A DNA stretch of 64,000 nt from Phyllobacterium myrsinacearum (GCF_002980555.1 NZ_PVBT01000003.1:1-64000), one strand, 5' to 3'; numbered from the stretch's first letter, positions 17,874-26,703 are shown. Translations and numbers: made by a program. The notes: generated from the sequence alone by a model not told the origin.

Positions 17874-19064
17874 ATGCTCGATCTGACATCACCTGACGCA
17901 AACATTATGCAGCATACGCGTGCTGTTCACACACGGCATGGCGAAATGTGTGTCCTGACACAGGATGACCCGATCGGCAGATCATTGGTTCAGTACGGCG
18001 AATGGGCAGAAGCCGAAATTGAATTCCTGCTGCATTTCATTGCGCCGGGAAATGTGGTCATTGACGCGGGAGCCAACATCGGGACCCACACAATACCGTT
18101 TGCCAAAGCGGCCGGTCCTGCAGGACATGTGATAGCGATCGAACCGCAGAACGCGATCGTAACCATACTCGACCACAATCTGCAGATTTCTGGATGTACA
18201 AATGTTACGACGCATCGTGCAGGGGCCGGTGAACATGCAGGCGAGATGTTCATTCCCCGTCTGAATTATCAGGGAAGGGCAAATTTTGGCGGCATAAGCC
18301 TGCAGCTTCAGAAAAATCAGGCCAATGTCAGCGTCCCGCTGATTGCAATCGATGACCTATCTCTACCGGAGCTTAGCTTTGCAAAAATTGATGCTGAAGG
18401 CATGGATGCCGATGTACTTATTGGCATGCGTAACACCGTCCAACGCTTGCGCCCTGTGATCTATGTCGAATGTAATTCCGTCGATGATGGGGCCGGAATT
18501 AAATCGGCACTCGGTCAGAATGGTTACAAGTTTTTCCTCGCAAGAACAGCAGCTTACAACGCCAGGAACTTTGCAGAGTGTTCCGACAATATTTTTGGAG
18601 TGGCGTGTGAGACCGGGCTTTTGCTTTTGCCAGATGAATGCCTGAAACTTCTTCCCCCATCGACAGACAGGGTGGAAATCATTGAAGTCCAAGACCTGCA
18701 AACATTGGCAGAGGCCCTTTTGGCTACCCCACGCTACGGTGACCTGACACCCGCGGATCGAAATTGGAGAAAGCTTTTACCGGAACTCAGAAACCAGCAA
18801 CAGATTGTGCAACAACAGAGTTGGGATATCAAGCGGCTGAAGTTCCGCGAAACAAGCGTCACCGAGCAACTTGAACGCGCCAGGCGGGAAGCAACTTTGC
18901 AAAGTGCTCCCGACTGGATCAGTGAAATGGCCATGTTGAGGGAAGAGATTCGAATGAAAGAAGCCGCGTTGTCTGCAGTTTACAATTCAATGTCGTGGCG
19001 GGCGTCACATCCCCTACGCGTTTTCAAGCGCTTGCTGAGCAAGCGATCTTTTCGCGCAGAATAA
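17874..19064 (+). CDS. FkbM-family methyltransferase with C-terminal coiled coil
   Basis: 396 residues. The SAM-binding domain shows VIDAGANIGTH (62-72), an acidic AIEP loop and KIDAEGMDADVL (171-182), the FkbM signature for sugar or lipid O-methylation. Residues about 290-375 are predicted coiled coil (LRNQQQIVQQQ..., EEIRMKEAAL), ending in SMSWRASHPLRVFKRL, a tail motif shared by many proteobacterial polysaccharide glycosyltransferases. The start ATG has GGAAGA upstream; the longer frame adds 19 residues. Base composition is poorer in GC than the neighbours. It forms a pair with the glycosyltransferase 15 bp downstream. Confidence 0.88.
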   Translation: MLDLTSPDANIMQHTRAVHTRHGEMCVLTQDDPIGRSLVQYGEWAEAEIEFLLHFIAPGNVVIDAGANIGTHTIPFAKAAGPAGHVIAIEPQNAIVTILDHNLQISGCTNVTTHRAGAGEHAGEMFIPRLNYQGRANFGGISLQLQKNQANVSVPLIAIDDLSLPELSFAKIDAEGMDADVLIGMRNTVQRLRPVIYVECNSVDDGAGIKSALGQNGYKFFLARTAAYNARNFAECSDNIFGVACETGLLLLPDECLKLLPPSTDRVEIIEVQDLQTLAEALLATPRYGDLTPADRNWRKLLPELRNQQQIVQQQSWDIKRLKFRETSVTEQLERARREATLQSAPDWISEMAMLREEIRMKEAALSAVYNSMSWRASHPLRVFKRLLSKRSFRAE

Positions 19065-19079
19065 TGCTGGGGGATATTT

Positions 19080-21509
19080 GTGAAATTCCTCCGAACAGAT
19101 GACGGCGCTTTGGATCGTGACCTCGTTGCATCCAGCGGGCTCTTTGACGAACTTTTTTATGCTCTTCAGCTGCCCGATGCGGGTGACTGTGGCACGGACC
19201 TTGTCGAGCATTATCTCAAGGCGGGCTGGAAACAGGGTATTGATCCGTCCCCTCATTTCAGCACGATATATTATCTCGACACCAACCACGACGTAAGCGC
19301 GCTGGGGATGAACCCGCTTCTACACTACATTCTGTATGGAAAGAAGGAAGGGCGCTTACCGCGACAAATCAGGATTCCACCTGCCGGGGAAACTACCCCC
19401 CTCGCGGTCGCACCTACCCCAGACGAATGGGAAGACCTGCTCGCTTCCCTCACGGTAGACCAAGAGCCCGAGATCGATGTGATCATCCCCGTTTACCGCG
19501 GATATGACGAGACATCGCGTTGTCTCTACAGTGTCCTGTCAGCCAGACAGGCCACGGAATACCGCCTCGTTGTGGTCAATGACTGCAGCCCAGAGCAACG
19601 CATTTCCGAGCTGCTTCGGTATCTCGCAGAGAGAAATGCCATCGAATTACATGTGAATGGTAAGAACAAAGGTTTTGTGAAGACCTGCAATTATGCAATG
19701 GGCTTGCACCCCGAGTGCGATATCGTGCTGTTGAACTCCGACACAGAAGTCTTCTCCAACTGGCTTGACCGGCTGAAAGACGCGGCATTGTCCGATTCCG
19801 CCATTGGTACGGTCACACCCTTCTCCAACAACGCGGAAATCTGCAGCTATCCCAAATTCATCGCCGACAACTGGAACAAACTTGAAATTGGCGATGCTGA
19901 GCTTGATCAGCTCGCTGCGCGGGTAAACGGGGGCCAATATATCGACATCCCCACCGGTATCGGCTTTTGCATGTACGTCCGCAGAATTTGTGTTGAAACG
20001 GTAGGCCTGCTTAACGAGGAGAAATTTGACAAGGGCTATGGCGAGGAAAACGACCTCTGCCGCAGAATCACCGCAGCGGGCTGGCGCAATATAATAGCGC
20101 CTAACATTTTTGTTCGCCATTATGGCGCGACGTCCTTTGGCGCCAGCAAAGCCGCGTTGATCGCAAACGCGACAAAAACAATGGAATTGCTGCATCCCGG
20201 TTATTCGCACACGATTGCCGAATTCATTGCTACCGACCCCATACGTCCCTTTCGAGAAGCGCTGGATATTGCACGGCTGAACCAGCGCTCAGACCGAGGT
20301 ACCGTTCTGTTTGTGATGCATCGCTGGGGCGGCGGCACCGAACGCCATCTGCATGAACTCGCTTCAAACCTGGAGCGGGATGGCATTCCAGTGATTTTCT
20401 GTCGAATGCATTCGTCCGACCCCAACAGAATCTGCCTTGAATATCAGTTGGCAGAGCTCATGCCCAATCTGTCGGAATTTGATGTCCGTCGCGATATGGA
20501 GTCGTTCATCCGGTATCTTCAAACACTTCAGATTGTGCATGTTCACATCCACCATCTTGCTGGCTTTCCGCGCTCTGGTCCGGACTTTTTCCGCTTGGTA
20601 TGCGACGGAGCAAGACTGTCGTACGACTTTACCGTGCACGACTATATGTCTGTCTGTCCACGCATCAATTTGATTGACCATAGTGACATCTATTGCGCGG
20701 AGCCCGACGCGAAAACATGCGAAACGTGCATTCTTCGCAATGGGTCACCCTTTGGCCATCCCGTCGTTTGGGAATGGAGAGACGCCTATTTCAGATTACT
20801 GCGCGGAGCCAGGCGGATATTTGTGCCGGATATCGATGTTGCACAACGCATGAGCCGCTTCTTTCCTTCGCTAGAGTACACGCTCCGGCCCCATGAAATG
20901 GTTCGGGTGAACAACGAGCTCCCGTCTATCAACCCCATCAAAAAGCGACAAAACGCCAGAGTAGCGATATTGGGGGCTATCGGACCGCACAAAGGGTCAT
21001 TGCTTCTGGAAGCGGTCGCAAAAGCATGCGTAAAACTTGGACTGTCTCTCGAGTTTGCAGTGATTGGCTACACTGATCGCGACCTCAAACTTGCCTCAAT
21101 CGACAACGTCACATGCACCGGCCCTTACGAGGAGAAGGATGCCGAACTAAAACTACTGGAGGCAAATGCAGATATCATCTGGTTTCCTTCCGTATGTCCA
21201 GAGACATACTCTTACACACTTTCGACCGCCTTTCTTGCCGGAGTCTACCCGGTTGGGTTTGATTTTGGAGCGGTAGGCAGCAGGATCCGCGATCAGAACT
21301 GGGGCGAAGTCATTCCGATTGAACTGATGCTGTTTCCAGACGATCTCGCAAAAATCCTGTTGCGTATCGCACGGTCTGACAAGCCGTTGAAACCGAAAAT
21401 ATTCTCGGAGGTTACCTACACTAACACCATGGCAACCTATTACGGCCTTGAGCCCATCCAAACCAAGGAGAACAAGGAAGCGGTTCCCTTTGTCAGTTCT
21501 TTGCTCTAG
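19080..21509 (+). CDS. Large multidomain glycosyltransferase (GT2 plus GT4-like)
   Basis: 809 residues starting with GTG after GGGGGA. Residues about 20-95 carry a module typical of rhamnan-synthesis-type transferases (YLDTNHDVSALGMNPLLHYI, G-KKEGR). A GT2 domain follows: DVIIPVYRG (133-141), the DXD-like LLNSDTEV (217-224) and GYGEENDLCRR (319-329). Residues about 405-790 are a second, GT4-like transferase beginning VLFVMHRWGGGTERHL. It probably adds two sugars in surface polysaccharide assembly. GC is lower than in the flanks and codon use looks different, which suggests transfer. No polymerase, flippase or sugar-nucleotide genes are nearby. Confidence 0.88.
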   Translation: MKFLRTDDGALDRDLVASSGLFDELFYALQLPDAGDCGTDLVEHYLKAGWKQGIDPSPHFSTIYYLDTNHDVSALGMNPLLHYILYGKKEGRLPRQIRIPPAGETTPLAVAPTPDEWEDLLASLTVDQEPEIDVIIPVYRGYDETSRCLYSVLSARQATEYRLVVVNDCSPEQRISELLRYLAERNAIELHVNGKNKGFVKTCNYAMGLHPECDIVLLNSDTEVFSNWLDRLKDAALSDSAIGTVTPFSNNAEICSYPKFIADNWNKLEIGDAELDQLAARVNGGQYIDIPTGIGFCMYVRRICVETVGLLNEEKFDKGYGEENDLCRRITAAGWRNIIAPNIFVRHYGATSFGASKAALIANATKTMELLHPGYSHTIAEFIATDPIRPFREALDIARLNQRSDRGTVLFVMHRWGGGTERHLHELASNLERDGIPVIFCRMHSSDPNRICLEYQLAELMPNLSEFDVRRDMESFIRYLQTLQIVHVHIHHLAGFPRSGPDFFRLVCDGARLSYDFTVHDYMSVCPRINLIDHSDIYCAEPDAKTCETCILRNGSPFGHPVVWEWRDAYFRLLRGARRIFVPDIDVAQRMSRFFPSLEYTLRPHEMVRVNNELPSINPIKKRQNARVAILGAIGPHKGSLLLEAVAKACVKLGLSLEFAVIGYTDRDLKLASIDNVTCTGPYEEKDAELKLLEANADIIWFPSVCPETYSYTLSTAFLAGVYPVGFDFGAVGSRIRDQNWGEVIPIELMLFPDDLAKILLRIARSDKPLKPKIFSEVTYTNTMATYYGLEPIQTKENKEAVPFVSSLL

Positions 21510-21549
21510 AAGACGCGCAACCCTACGATTACGAAATTTGAGCCGCTTC

Positions 21550-23139
21550 ATGTCTTCTGCCGACCATCCCGTTTCCAAACGCCGTACCTTTGCGATCATC
21601 GCGCACCCGGACGCCGGTAAAACCACGCTGACTGAAAAGCTGCTGCTGTTCGGCGGAGCCATCCAGCTCGCCGGCGAGGTCAAGGCCAAGAAGGACCGCA
21701 TCCAGACCCGCTCCGACTGGATGAACATCGAACGGGACCGCGGCATCTCGGTCGTCACCTCGGTGATGACCTTCGAGTACAAGGACTGCATCTTCAACCT
21801 TCTGGATACGCCCGGCCACGAAGACTTCGCCGACGACACCTACCGCACGCTCACCGCCGTCGACAGCGCCGTCATGGTCATCGACGCCGCCAAGGGTATC
21901 GAGGCGCGGACGCTGAAGCTCTTCGAAGTCTGCCGCATGCGCGATATCCCGATCGTCACCTTCGTCAACAAGATGGACCGGGAAAGCCGCGACCCCTACG
22001 AAATCCTCGACGAGATCGAACAGAAGCTGGCGCTCGACACCGCGCCGATCACCTGGCCGATCGGCCGCGGCAAGAGCTTTGCCGGCACCTACAACCTTAA
22101 GGACAATACCGTGCGGCGGCGCGACGAAGAGGAAACACCGACCCCGGTCAACGGACCGGACGCGTCCGGTGCCTCCGGCCTGCTGCCCGAAAACGAACGG
22201 CAGGCATGGATCGACGAGGTAACGCTGGCGCGCGATGCCTGCAATCCCTTCGATCTGCAATCATTCCGCGAAGGCCACATGACGCCGGTGTATTTCGGCT
22301 CGGCGCTGCGCAATTATGGCGTGCGCGACCTGATCGAAGCCTTCTGCGATTTCGGACCGAGCCCGCGCGCGCAGGATGCCGATATCCGCCGCGTGGAAGC
22401 GACCGAAGACAAAATGACCGGGTTTGTCTTCAAGATCCAGGCCAATATGGACCCCAACCACCGCGACCGCATCGCCTTCCTGCGCGTCTGTTCCGGCAAG
22501 CTGTCGCGCGGCATGAAAGCCAAGCTGGTGCGCACCGGCAAGCCGATGAGCCTGTCGGCGCCGCAATTCTTCTTCGCCCGCAGCCGCCAGATCGCCGACG
22601 AGGCCTGGGCCGGCGATGTGGTGGGCATTCCCAACCATGGCACCTTGCGCATCGGCGACACGCTGACGGAAGGCGAAGACATCCTGTTCCGCGGCGTGCC
22701 GAACTTTGCCCCGGAAATCCTGCGCCGCGTACGGCTCGACGATGCGATGAAGGCGAAAAAACTGCGCGAGGCGCTGCAGCAGATGGCGGAGGAAGGCGTG
22801 GTCCAGCTGTTCCTGCCCGATGACGGTTCGCCCGCCATCGTCGGCGTGGTCGGCGCCCTGCAGATCGACGTCCTGACCGAACGCCTGAAGGTCGAGTACA
22901 CCTTGCCGGTCGGCTTCGAGCCCGCGCGCTTCACCATCGCACGCTGGATCTCGGCCGATGATCCGGCGGAGCTGCAGCGCTTCATCAATGCGCACCGGGC
23001 CGATATCGCCCACGATCTCGACAATGATCCGGTGTTCCTGGCGCAGAATTCCTTCTCGCTGTCCTATGAGGCCGAGCGCTGGAAGGCCATCCGCTTTGCC
23101 GCGATCAAGGATTATCAGGTGCGCGAAAAAGCCGCCTGA
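21550..23139 (+). CDS. prfC: Peptide chain release factor 3
   Basis: RF3 is a GTPase that recycles RF1/RF2 from terminated ribosomes. At 529 residues it has the right length. The G domain shows AHPDAGKTT (18-26), ERDRGISV (switch I), DTPGHEDFADDTYRTL and NKMDRE. The C-terminal part has the RF3-type QQMAEEGVVQLF and GVVGALQIDVL motifs. The ATG at 21550 begins the usual N-terminus, with only a weak ribosome binding site. It starts 40 bp after the glycosyltransferase, and normal GC content resumes here. Confidence 0.97.
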   Translation: MSSADHPVSKRRTFAIIAHPDAGKTTLTEKLLLFGGAIQLAGEVKAKKDRIQTRSDWMNIERDRGISVVTSVMTFEYKDCIFNLLDTPGHEDFADDTYRTLTAVDSAVMVIDAAKGIEARTLKLFEVCRMRDIPIVTFVNKMDRESRDPYEILDEIEQKLALDTAPITWPIGRGKSFAGTYNLKDNTVRRRDEEETPTPVNGPDASGASGLLPENERQAWIDEVTLARDACNPFDLQSFREGHMTPVYFGSALRNYGVRDLIEAFCDFGPSPRAQDADIRRVEATEDKMTGFVFKIQANMDPNHRDRIAFLRVCSGKLSRGMKAKLVRTGKPMSLSAPQFFFARSRQIADEAWAGDVVGIPNHGTLRIGDTLTEGEDILFRGVPNFAPEILRRVRLDDAMKAKKLREALQQMAEEGVVQLFLPDDGSPAIVGVVGALQIDVLTERLKVEYTLPVGFEPARFTIARWISADDPAELQRFINAHRADIAHDLDNDPVFLAQNSFSLSYEAERWKAIRFAAIKDYQVREKAA

Positions 23140-23240
23140 ACCAGATTTTTCTTTAGCCGGACTGACCGCCGTCCACGTCCCTGCAGACTGCCTGCGGGGA
23201 TTGGACCGGCTTTACCCTGATCGGCCTTGTAAATTTATTT

Positions 23241-23293
23241 AACCAAATGGTTGACAATTGAAATTGCGCGTCTATATTAAACCTTATGGTTGA
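23241..23293 (+). promoter_or_regulatory. ArsR-type promoter with two operators and a leaderless start
   Basis: A -35 TTGACA (23251-23256) and -10 TATATT (23273-23278) are 16 bp apart. Two near-identical 14-mers flank them: AACCAAATGGTTGA (23241-23254) touches the -35, and AACCTTATGGTTGA (23280-23293) covers the start. Both are AACC-N4-GGTT dyads, with centres 39 bp apart. The expected transcription start falls at or next to the ATG at 23286. Confidence 0.75.
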
Positions 23294-23684
23294 ATATGAT
23301 ACCCCCACACTCGACGCCGTTTTCCATGCCCTCTCCGACCCGACACGGAGAGCCATGCTGCACCGCCTGTCGACCCACGAACGCACCGTCAGCGAGCTGG
23401 CGACGCCGTTCAACATGTCGCTGGCCGGCGCATCCAAGCACATCAAGGTGCTCGAGGCGGCGGGGCTGGTGCGGCGTCACGTGCAGGGCCGGACCCACAT
23501 CTGTGCCCTGCAGGCAGTGCGCCTCGCCGAAGCGCAGGAATGGCTGCGCTATTACGAGCAGTTCTGGGACGAGCGGCTCGACGATCTGGAAGACATTCTG
23601 CGTGCGGAGGACCGCGCGCTTGCCGACACGGCAAAACACGGGCCCCGCAAGGTGCCCAAATCCAAACCGGATACCAAGGAGTAG
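23286..23684 (+). CDS. ArsR-family winged-helix repressor
   Basis: 132 residues with a canonical ArsR winged helix: DAVFHALSDPTRRAMLHRLS, VSELATPFNMSLAGASKHIKVLEAAGLV (recognition helix) and RRHVQGRTHICAL (wing). There is no metal-binding Cys cluster, so it belongs to the non-metal ArsR group usually paired with SRPBCC proteins. The ATG overlaps an operator-like dyad and lies about 8 bp from the -10, so no ribosome binding site is possible and the mRNA is probably leaderless. It likely represses itself and the two genes downstream. Confidence 0.93.
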   Translation: MVEYDTPTLDAVFHALSDPTRRAMLHRLSTHERTVSELATPFNMSLAGASKHIKVLEAAGLVRRHVQGRTHICALQAVRLAEAQEWLRYYEQFWDERLDDLEDILRAEDRALADTAKHGPRKVPKSKPDTKE

Positions 23685-23688
23685 AACA

Positions 23689-24234
23689 ATGAGCCTGCAT
23701 CAGGGAAACGACCAGCTTGGCATTGCCACCGCACCGCGCACCGTTCGCATCGAACGGCTGCTCCCCGGCCCGGTGGAGCGCGTATGGGCCTATCTCACCG
23801 ACTCGGAAAAGCGCGGCAAATGGCTCGCCAAAGGGCCGATGGCGGGCCACGCCGGCGGGCCGGTGGAACTGACCTTCCGCCATTCCGAACTGTCCACCGC
23901 GCCCACCCCGGAAAAATACCGGAAATATGAAGGCCACCGGAATGTCGGGAAAGTCATACGGTGCGAGCCGCCGGCATACCTGTCCTTCACCTGGGAAGAG
24001 GGCAATGGCGCGGCATCGGAAGTGAGCTTCGAGTTGCAGGCGGCCGGCGGTGACACGCTGCTGACCCTCACCCACAGCCGCCTTGCCGATCACGGCGCCA
24101 TGGTCAGCGTCGCCAGCGGCTGGCACACGCATCTGAGCGTGCTGATCAACGTGCTCAACGGGGCTGAAACCGCGGATTTCTGGTCAAAGCTGGAGCACCT
24201 CGAGGCAGAATATGACAGGGCGCTGCCCGCATGA
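23689..24234 (+). CDS. SRPBCC (AHSA1-like) domain protein
   Basis: 181 residues with the START/Bet v1-like helix-grip fold of the AHSA1 group: IERLLPGPVERVWAYLTDSEKRGKWLAKG, VELTFRH, an RCEPPAYLSFTW strand pair and a C-terminal helix with SGWHTHLSVLINVL. Such proteins bind hydrophobic ligands. The start has AAGGAG seven bases upstream and follows the arsR stop by four bases, a common arsR-SRPBCC pairing in which the pair answers to an unknown small molecule. Confidence 0.9.
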   Translation: MSLHQGNDQLGIATAPRTVRIERLLPGPVERVWAYLTDSEKRGKWLAKGPMAGHAGGPVELTFRHSELSTAPTPEKYRKYEGHRNVGKVIRCEPPAYLSFTWEEGNGAASEVSFELQAAGGDTLLTLTHSRLADHGAMVSVASGWHTHLSVLINVLNGAETADFWSKLEHLEAEYDRALPA

Positions 24235-24287
24235 CATTTTTACTGCGTCAACGCGAACGCACCGCATTCACGGAAGGATGACCTCGC

Positions 24288-24653
24288 ATGAAACCGCGCT
24301 ATGAAGGCAACCATAACATCGCCATGAAAGTTCCGCCCCACCAGTATGAGGCAACGGTTGCCTTCTACCGCGACGTGATCGGCCTGAAGCCCCTCGACAA
24401 TCACCCTCCGCATATCGGGTTCCATTTCGGCTCGAACCAGTTGTGGATCGACCGGGTGCCCGGCATGAGCCAGGCCGAGCTGTGGCTGGAGATTGCCGCC
24501 GACGATGCCGGTGCGGCGGCAGTTCACCTGAACGCTGCCGACGTCGTCCGCTGCGATGAGATCGAGCCGCTGCCGGAAGGCCACCGGGATTTCTGGATCA
24601 CCAGTCCCTGCCAGATCGTCCATCACATATCGCAGAAGGGCGAGGGGTGGTAG
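24288..24653 (+). CDS. VOC (glyoxalase/bleomycin-resistance fold) protein
   Basis: 121 residues beginning MKPRYEGNHNIAMKVPPHQ, with ATVAFYRDVIGL and IGFHFGSNQLWIDRV typical of the vicinal oxygen chelate fold. The expected metal ligands are a His near the start and a Glu in AELWLEI. It follows the SRPBCC gene by 53 bp and is probably the third gene of the arsR operon. Chemistry unknown. It converges on the GNAT gene. Confidence 0.85.
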   Translation: MKPRYEGNHNIAMKVPPHQYEATVAFYRDVIGLKPLDNHPPHIGFHFGSNQLWIDRVPGMSQAELWLEIAADDAGAAAVHLNAADVVRCDEIEPLPEGHRDFWITSPCQIVHHISQKGEGW

Positions 24654-24672
24654 GCAGCTGGTTAGTGCCCGG

Positions 24673-25203
24673 TCAGCGCTTGAACCTGCGCTCGAGCAGC
24701 AGGACCGTTTCCCCGGTGTAGTCAACCTCGCCAATCCGGGCAAACCCGGTCTTTTCCGCCACCCGGACGGAAGCGGCATTCTCCGGCGAGATGATGCACA
24801 GGGCCCGCTCCTGTCTGAAAAAACCGTCGCCCCATGCCGCGGCTGCCGCAAGCGCTTCACTGGCATAGCCCTTGCCGTGGATTTCCGGCGCGAGAACCCA
24901 GCCCATTTCAGGCGTGTCGCCGAAGGGCGGCTCGATGTCACGCAGGAAATTGGCAAAGCCGATATCGCCGACATAGCGGCCGGTGGCCTTGTCTTCGACC
25001 GCCCAGAACCCATAACCGTTCAGGGCCCAGAGACCGGCATATTTGAGCAGCCGGCCCCAGGACGCCTCGCGGGTCGACGGCTTGCCCGAAATGAATTCAT
25101 AAACCGCCGGTTGCGTCCACAGGCTGTGCAGGGCTTCAAAATCCTCCAGCCCGTGCGCGCGCAGAATGAGGCGTTCGGTTTCAACGATAGGCGTAGCAGT
25201 CAT
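24673..25203 (-). CDS. GNAT N-acetyltransferase (RimJ/RimL-like)
   Basis: 176 residues of the ribosomal-protein acetyltransferase subgroup: VETERLILRAHGLEDFEALHSLW at the start, PEMGWVLAPEIHGKGYASEALAAAAAW containing the acetyl-CoA-binding G-x-G-x-A, and the C-terminal NAASVRVAEKTGF. Members acetylate protein N-termini, antibiotics or small amines. The ATG at 25203 starts the domain; the frame is open 18 residues further upstream. Confidence 0.88.
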   Translation of the reverse strand: MTATPIVETERLILRAHGLEDFEALHSLWTQPAVYEFISGKPSTREASWGRLLKYAGLWALNGYGFWAVEDKATGRYVGDIGFANFLRDIEPPFGDTPEMGWVLAPEIHGKGYASEALAAAAAWGDGFFRQERALCIISPENAASVRVAEKTGFARIGEVDYTGETVLLLERRFKR

Positions 25204-25308
25204 GGGGATTCCATCTTGAACAATGACATGGCTTTTCTGAAGATTATCGCGCATCAAGTCAAACGGCTTTTAACGTAAGCATATACTTACGCTTTGGGTG
25301 GCGCCGCG

Positions 25309-26703
25309 TCAGACCTCGATCGTCTGCAGCGCCGCGGCGATCCGGGCTGCCAACCGCTCCGCCACCTCCTCTTTGCTCATGTCGGGCCATTCTTCGACGC
25401 CGGAACGCGTGACGATGCGCACGGCATTGCGGTCGCCGCCCATCACGCCGGTGGTGTGGCTGACATCATTGGCAACGATCCAGTCGGCGCCTTTCTTGTC
25501 GAGCTTCTTGCGCGCATTGGCGAGCAGGTCCTGGGTTTCCGCCGCGAAGCCCACAACAAGACGCGGCCGCTGTTTGCTGTGCCCGACCCCGGCAAGAATA
25601 TCGGGATTTTCCACCATCTGCAGGGCTGGCGCCGCCGCGCCCGGCTGCTTCTTGATCTTCTCGCCCGCCTCATTTGCCGTACGCCAGTCGGCGACCGCCG
25701 CAACCATGACCGCCGCATCGGCGGGCAGCAGCCGCTCCACGGCATCGCGCATGTCGCGGGCGGATTCCACATGGGTGACCGACACGCCCTCGGGGTCGGC
25801 AATGGTCACCGGCCCGGAGACCAGATGCACGGTTGCACCCAGCCGCGCCAGCGCAGCGGCGATGGCATGGCCCTGTTTGCCGGAAGAACGGTTGGCGATA
25901 TAGCGCACGGGATCGATGGGCTCATGCGTCGGGCCGGAGGTCATGACAATGGTCTTGCCGGCAAGCGGTTTTGGTCTCGAATCCAGCAGCGTTTCAATTG
26001 CGGCGACGATCTCCAGCGGTTCGGCCATGCGCCCGGCACCCGCCTCGCCGCTTTCGGCCATCTCGCCGCTGTTCGGCCCGACAAAGCGGATGCCGTCATT
26101 GGCAAGGGTCGTGCGGTTGCGCCGGGTTGCCGGATGCGCCCACATTTTCGGATTCATGGCCGGGGCGATCAGCACGGGCTTGTCGGTGGCCAGCAGCACC
26201 GCCGAGGCGAGATCATTGGCCAGACCGCCCGCCATTTTTGCCATCAGATCCGCCGTTGCCGGGGCAACGACAATGAGATCCGCTTCGCGGGACAGGCGGA
26301 TATGCCCGACATCGTGCTCGTCCTCACGGGAGAACAGGCCGGTGAAAACCTTGTCTGCGGCCAATGCACCGACGGACAGCGGCGTGACAAACTCCTCCGC
26401 TGCCTTGGTCAGCACCGGGCGCACATGCGCGCCGCGCTCGCGCAGGCGGCGGATGAGGTCGAGACATTTATAGGCGGCAATGCCGCCGCCGATGATGAGA
26501 AGAATATGCCGTCCGCCGAGCGATCCGGCTGCCAGTCCTGATGAGGGCGCCGGGACCTGGGTGATGGAAGGGCTGGCATGCAGATCCAGCGCTGCAAGGA
26601 GAAGGCGCACTTCCTCCTCCATCGACCGGCCATGGGCAGCGGCGCGCAGCCGCAGCTTTTCCTTGGTTGCGTCATCGAGATTGCGGATGGTGATGCTGGC
26701 CAT
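25309..26703 (-). CDS. coaBC: CoaBC with an N-terminal FitA-like RHH domain
   Basis: CoaBC makes 4'-phosphopantetheine from 4'-phosphopantothenate and cysteine for coenzyme A. Residues 1-42 form a ribbon-helix-helix domain (ASITIRNLDDATKEKLRLRA, then HGRSMEEEVRLLLAAL) like FitA/VapB antitoxins. A linker follows to about 65. The CoaC flavoprotein (66-240) has GGGIAAYKCLDLIR, H134 in GHIRLS and PAMNPKMW (181-188). Its clamp reads ESGEAGAGRM, with S218 where E. coli has the catalytic Cys. CoaB (about 247-464) is normal. The start at 26703 has GGAG upstream. No toxin gene is adjacent. It follows ubiB by 68 bp. Confidence 0.93.
   Translation of the reverse strand: MASITIRNLDDATKEKLRLRAAAHGRSMEEEVRLLLAALDLHASPSITQVPAPSSGLAAGSLGGRHILLIIGGGIAAYKCLDLIRRLRERGAHVRPVLTKAAEEFVTPLSVGALAADKVFTGLFSREDEHDVGHIRLSREADLIVVAPATADLMAKMAGGLANDLASAVLLATDKPVLIAPAMNPKMWAHPATRRNRTTLANDGIRFVGPNSGEMAESGEAGAGRMAEPLEIVAAIETLLDSRPKPLAGKTIVMTSGPTHEPIDPVRYIANRSSGKQGHAIAAALARLGATVHLVSGPVTIADPEGVSVTHVESARDMRDAVERLLPADAAVMVAAVADWRTANEAGEKIKKQPGAAAPALQMVENPDILAGVGHSKQRPRLVVGFAAETQDLLANARKKLDKKGADWIVANDVSHTTGVMGGDRNAVRIVTRSGVEEWPDMSKEEVAERLAARIAAALQTIEV

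Noticed and set aside
25309-26703. A toxin-antitoxin pair based on the FitA-like domain
   Set aside because: No PIN-domain or other toxin ORF lies next to the domain, and it is fused in frame to CoaBC.
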